Positions 7,193 to 7,307 of a DNA stretch of 7,307 bases are shown here, one piece after another; positions within the stretch are counted from its first letter, which is position 1, and each line of letters opens with the position of its first letter. Made by a program: the position numbers and the translations under genes. Source of the DNA: Chitinivibrionales bacterium. Its GTDB lineage: Bacteria; Fibrobacterota; Chitinivibrionia; Chitinivibrionales; WJMI01. Below the pieces are notes generated by a model. That model worked only from the letters and a program-made list of their open reading frames with translations, searched no databases and was not told the DNA's origin. Where the stretch lies: the NCBI GenBank assembly GCA_014729595.1, contig WJJU01000174.1, positions 1 through 7,307 of the forward strand. Direction: 5' to 3'.

Positions 7193-7307
7193 GGCAGTTA
7201 TTTAATAATAATATAAATCACGCGGCTTTTTTGGCCCGTCGAGGCTTGGGAAATGGCGGGGAATTGTGGAATCGGCCCCTTTTTGCCTCAACGCAACTGT
7301 ATTTTTC

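Larger units (their letters stand above)
7050..7307. other. Upstream region of hflK, no confident gene
   Basis: This 258-bp stretch has no supported gene. It holds the leader elements listed separately and an AT-only run at 7198-7218, which could be a promoter or UP-like element for either direction. At the right edge short open stretches exist. A minus frame enters at 7307 and stops at 7218-7220, ending in the basic tail PKPRRAKKAA, and could be the end of an upstream gene. A plus frame starts with ATG at 7253 behind GAGG (7241-7244) and runs off the edge after 18 codons. They contradict each other, the other two minus frames are also largely open there, and none is recognisable. Confidence 0.4.

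Noticed and set aside
7255..7285. GGGG/CCCC followed by TTTTT on the plus strand as an intrinsic terminator
   Set aside because: Only about four base pairs of stem with a long loop, and no plus-strand gene ends before it.

Overview
The window carries five protein genes, all on the minus strand. In transcription order they are hflK, hflC, a HAD-superfamily hydrolase gene, a very long exported TPR protein gene, and the 5' part of purD, which runs off the left edge. There is no mobile element, RNA gene or CRISPR array that I can support. An HflK/HflC pair plus an exported TPR protein points to a Gram-negative bacterium of medium GC content (roughly half by eye). Nothing here fixes the phylum, so I leave it unplaced.

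Right to left: 7050-7307 is the non-coding leader of hflK, with an AT-rich block, a perfect 14-bp direct repeat of 24-bp period, a possible promoter and an inverted repeat. hflK (6045-7049) and hflC (5089-6045) share one base (TAATG) and are surely co-transcribed. After 66 bp comes the HAD hydrolase (4039-5022), then after 49 bp the 1089-residue TPR protein (720-3989). A 211-bp gap with its own ribosome binding site separates that gene from purD (1-508, partial).

HflK and HflC should form the membrane SPFH complex that encloses and modulates the FtsH protease. The HAD protein looks like a cytoplasmic phosphatase-type enzyme with a Tyr in place of the usual second Asp of motif I. The TPR protein has a signal peptide and about 28 helical repeats with no catalytic domain, so it is probably an envelope scaffold. 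PurD is purine-biosynthesis housekeeping. The close spacing of the first four genes suggests one transcript. A functional link of the HAD and TPR proteins to HflKC is inference from position only. I found no clear new system: the most unusual items are the TPR protein and its linkage to hflKC, the odd HAD motif, and the tandem repeat in the hflK leader.
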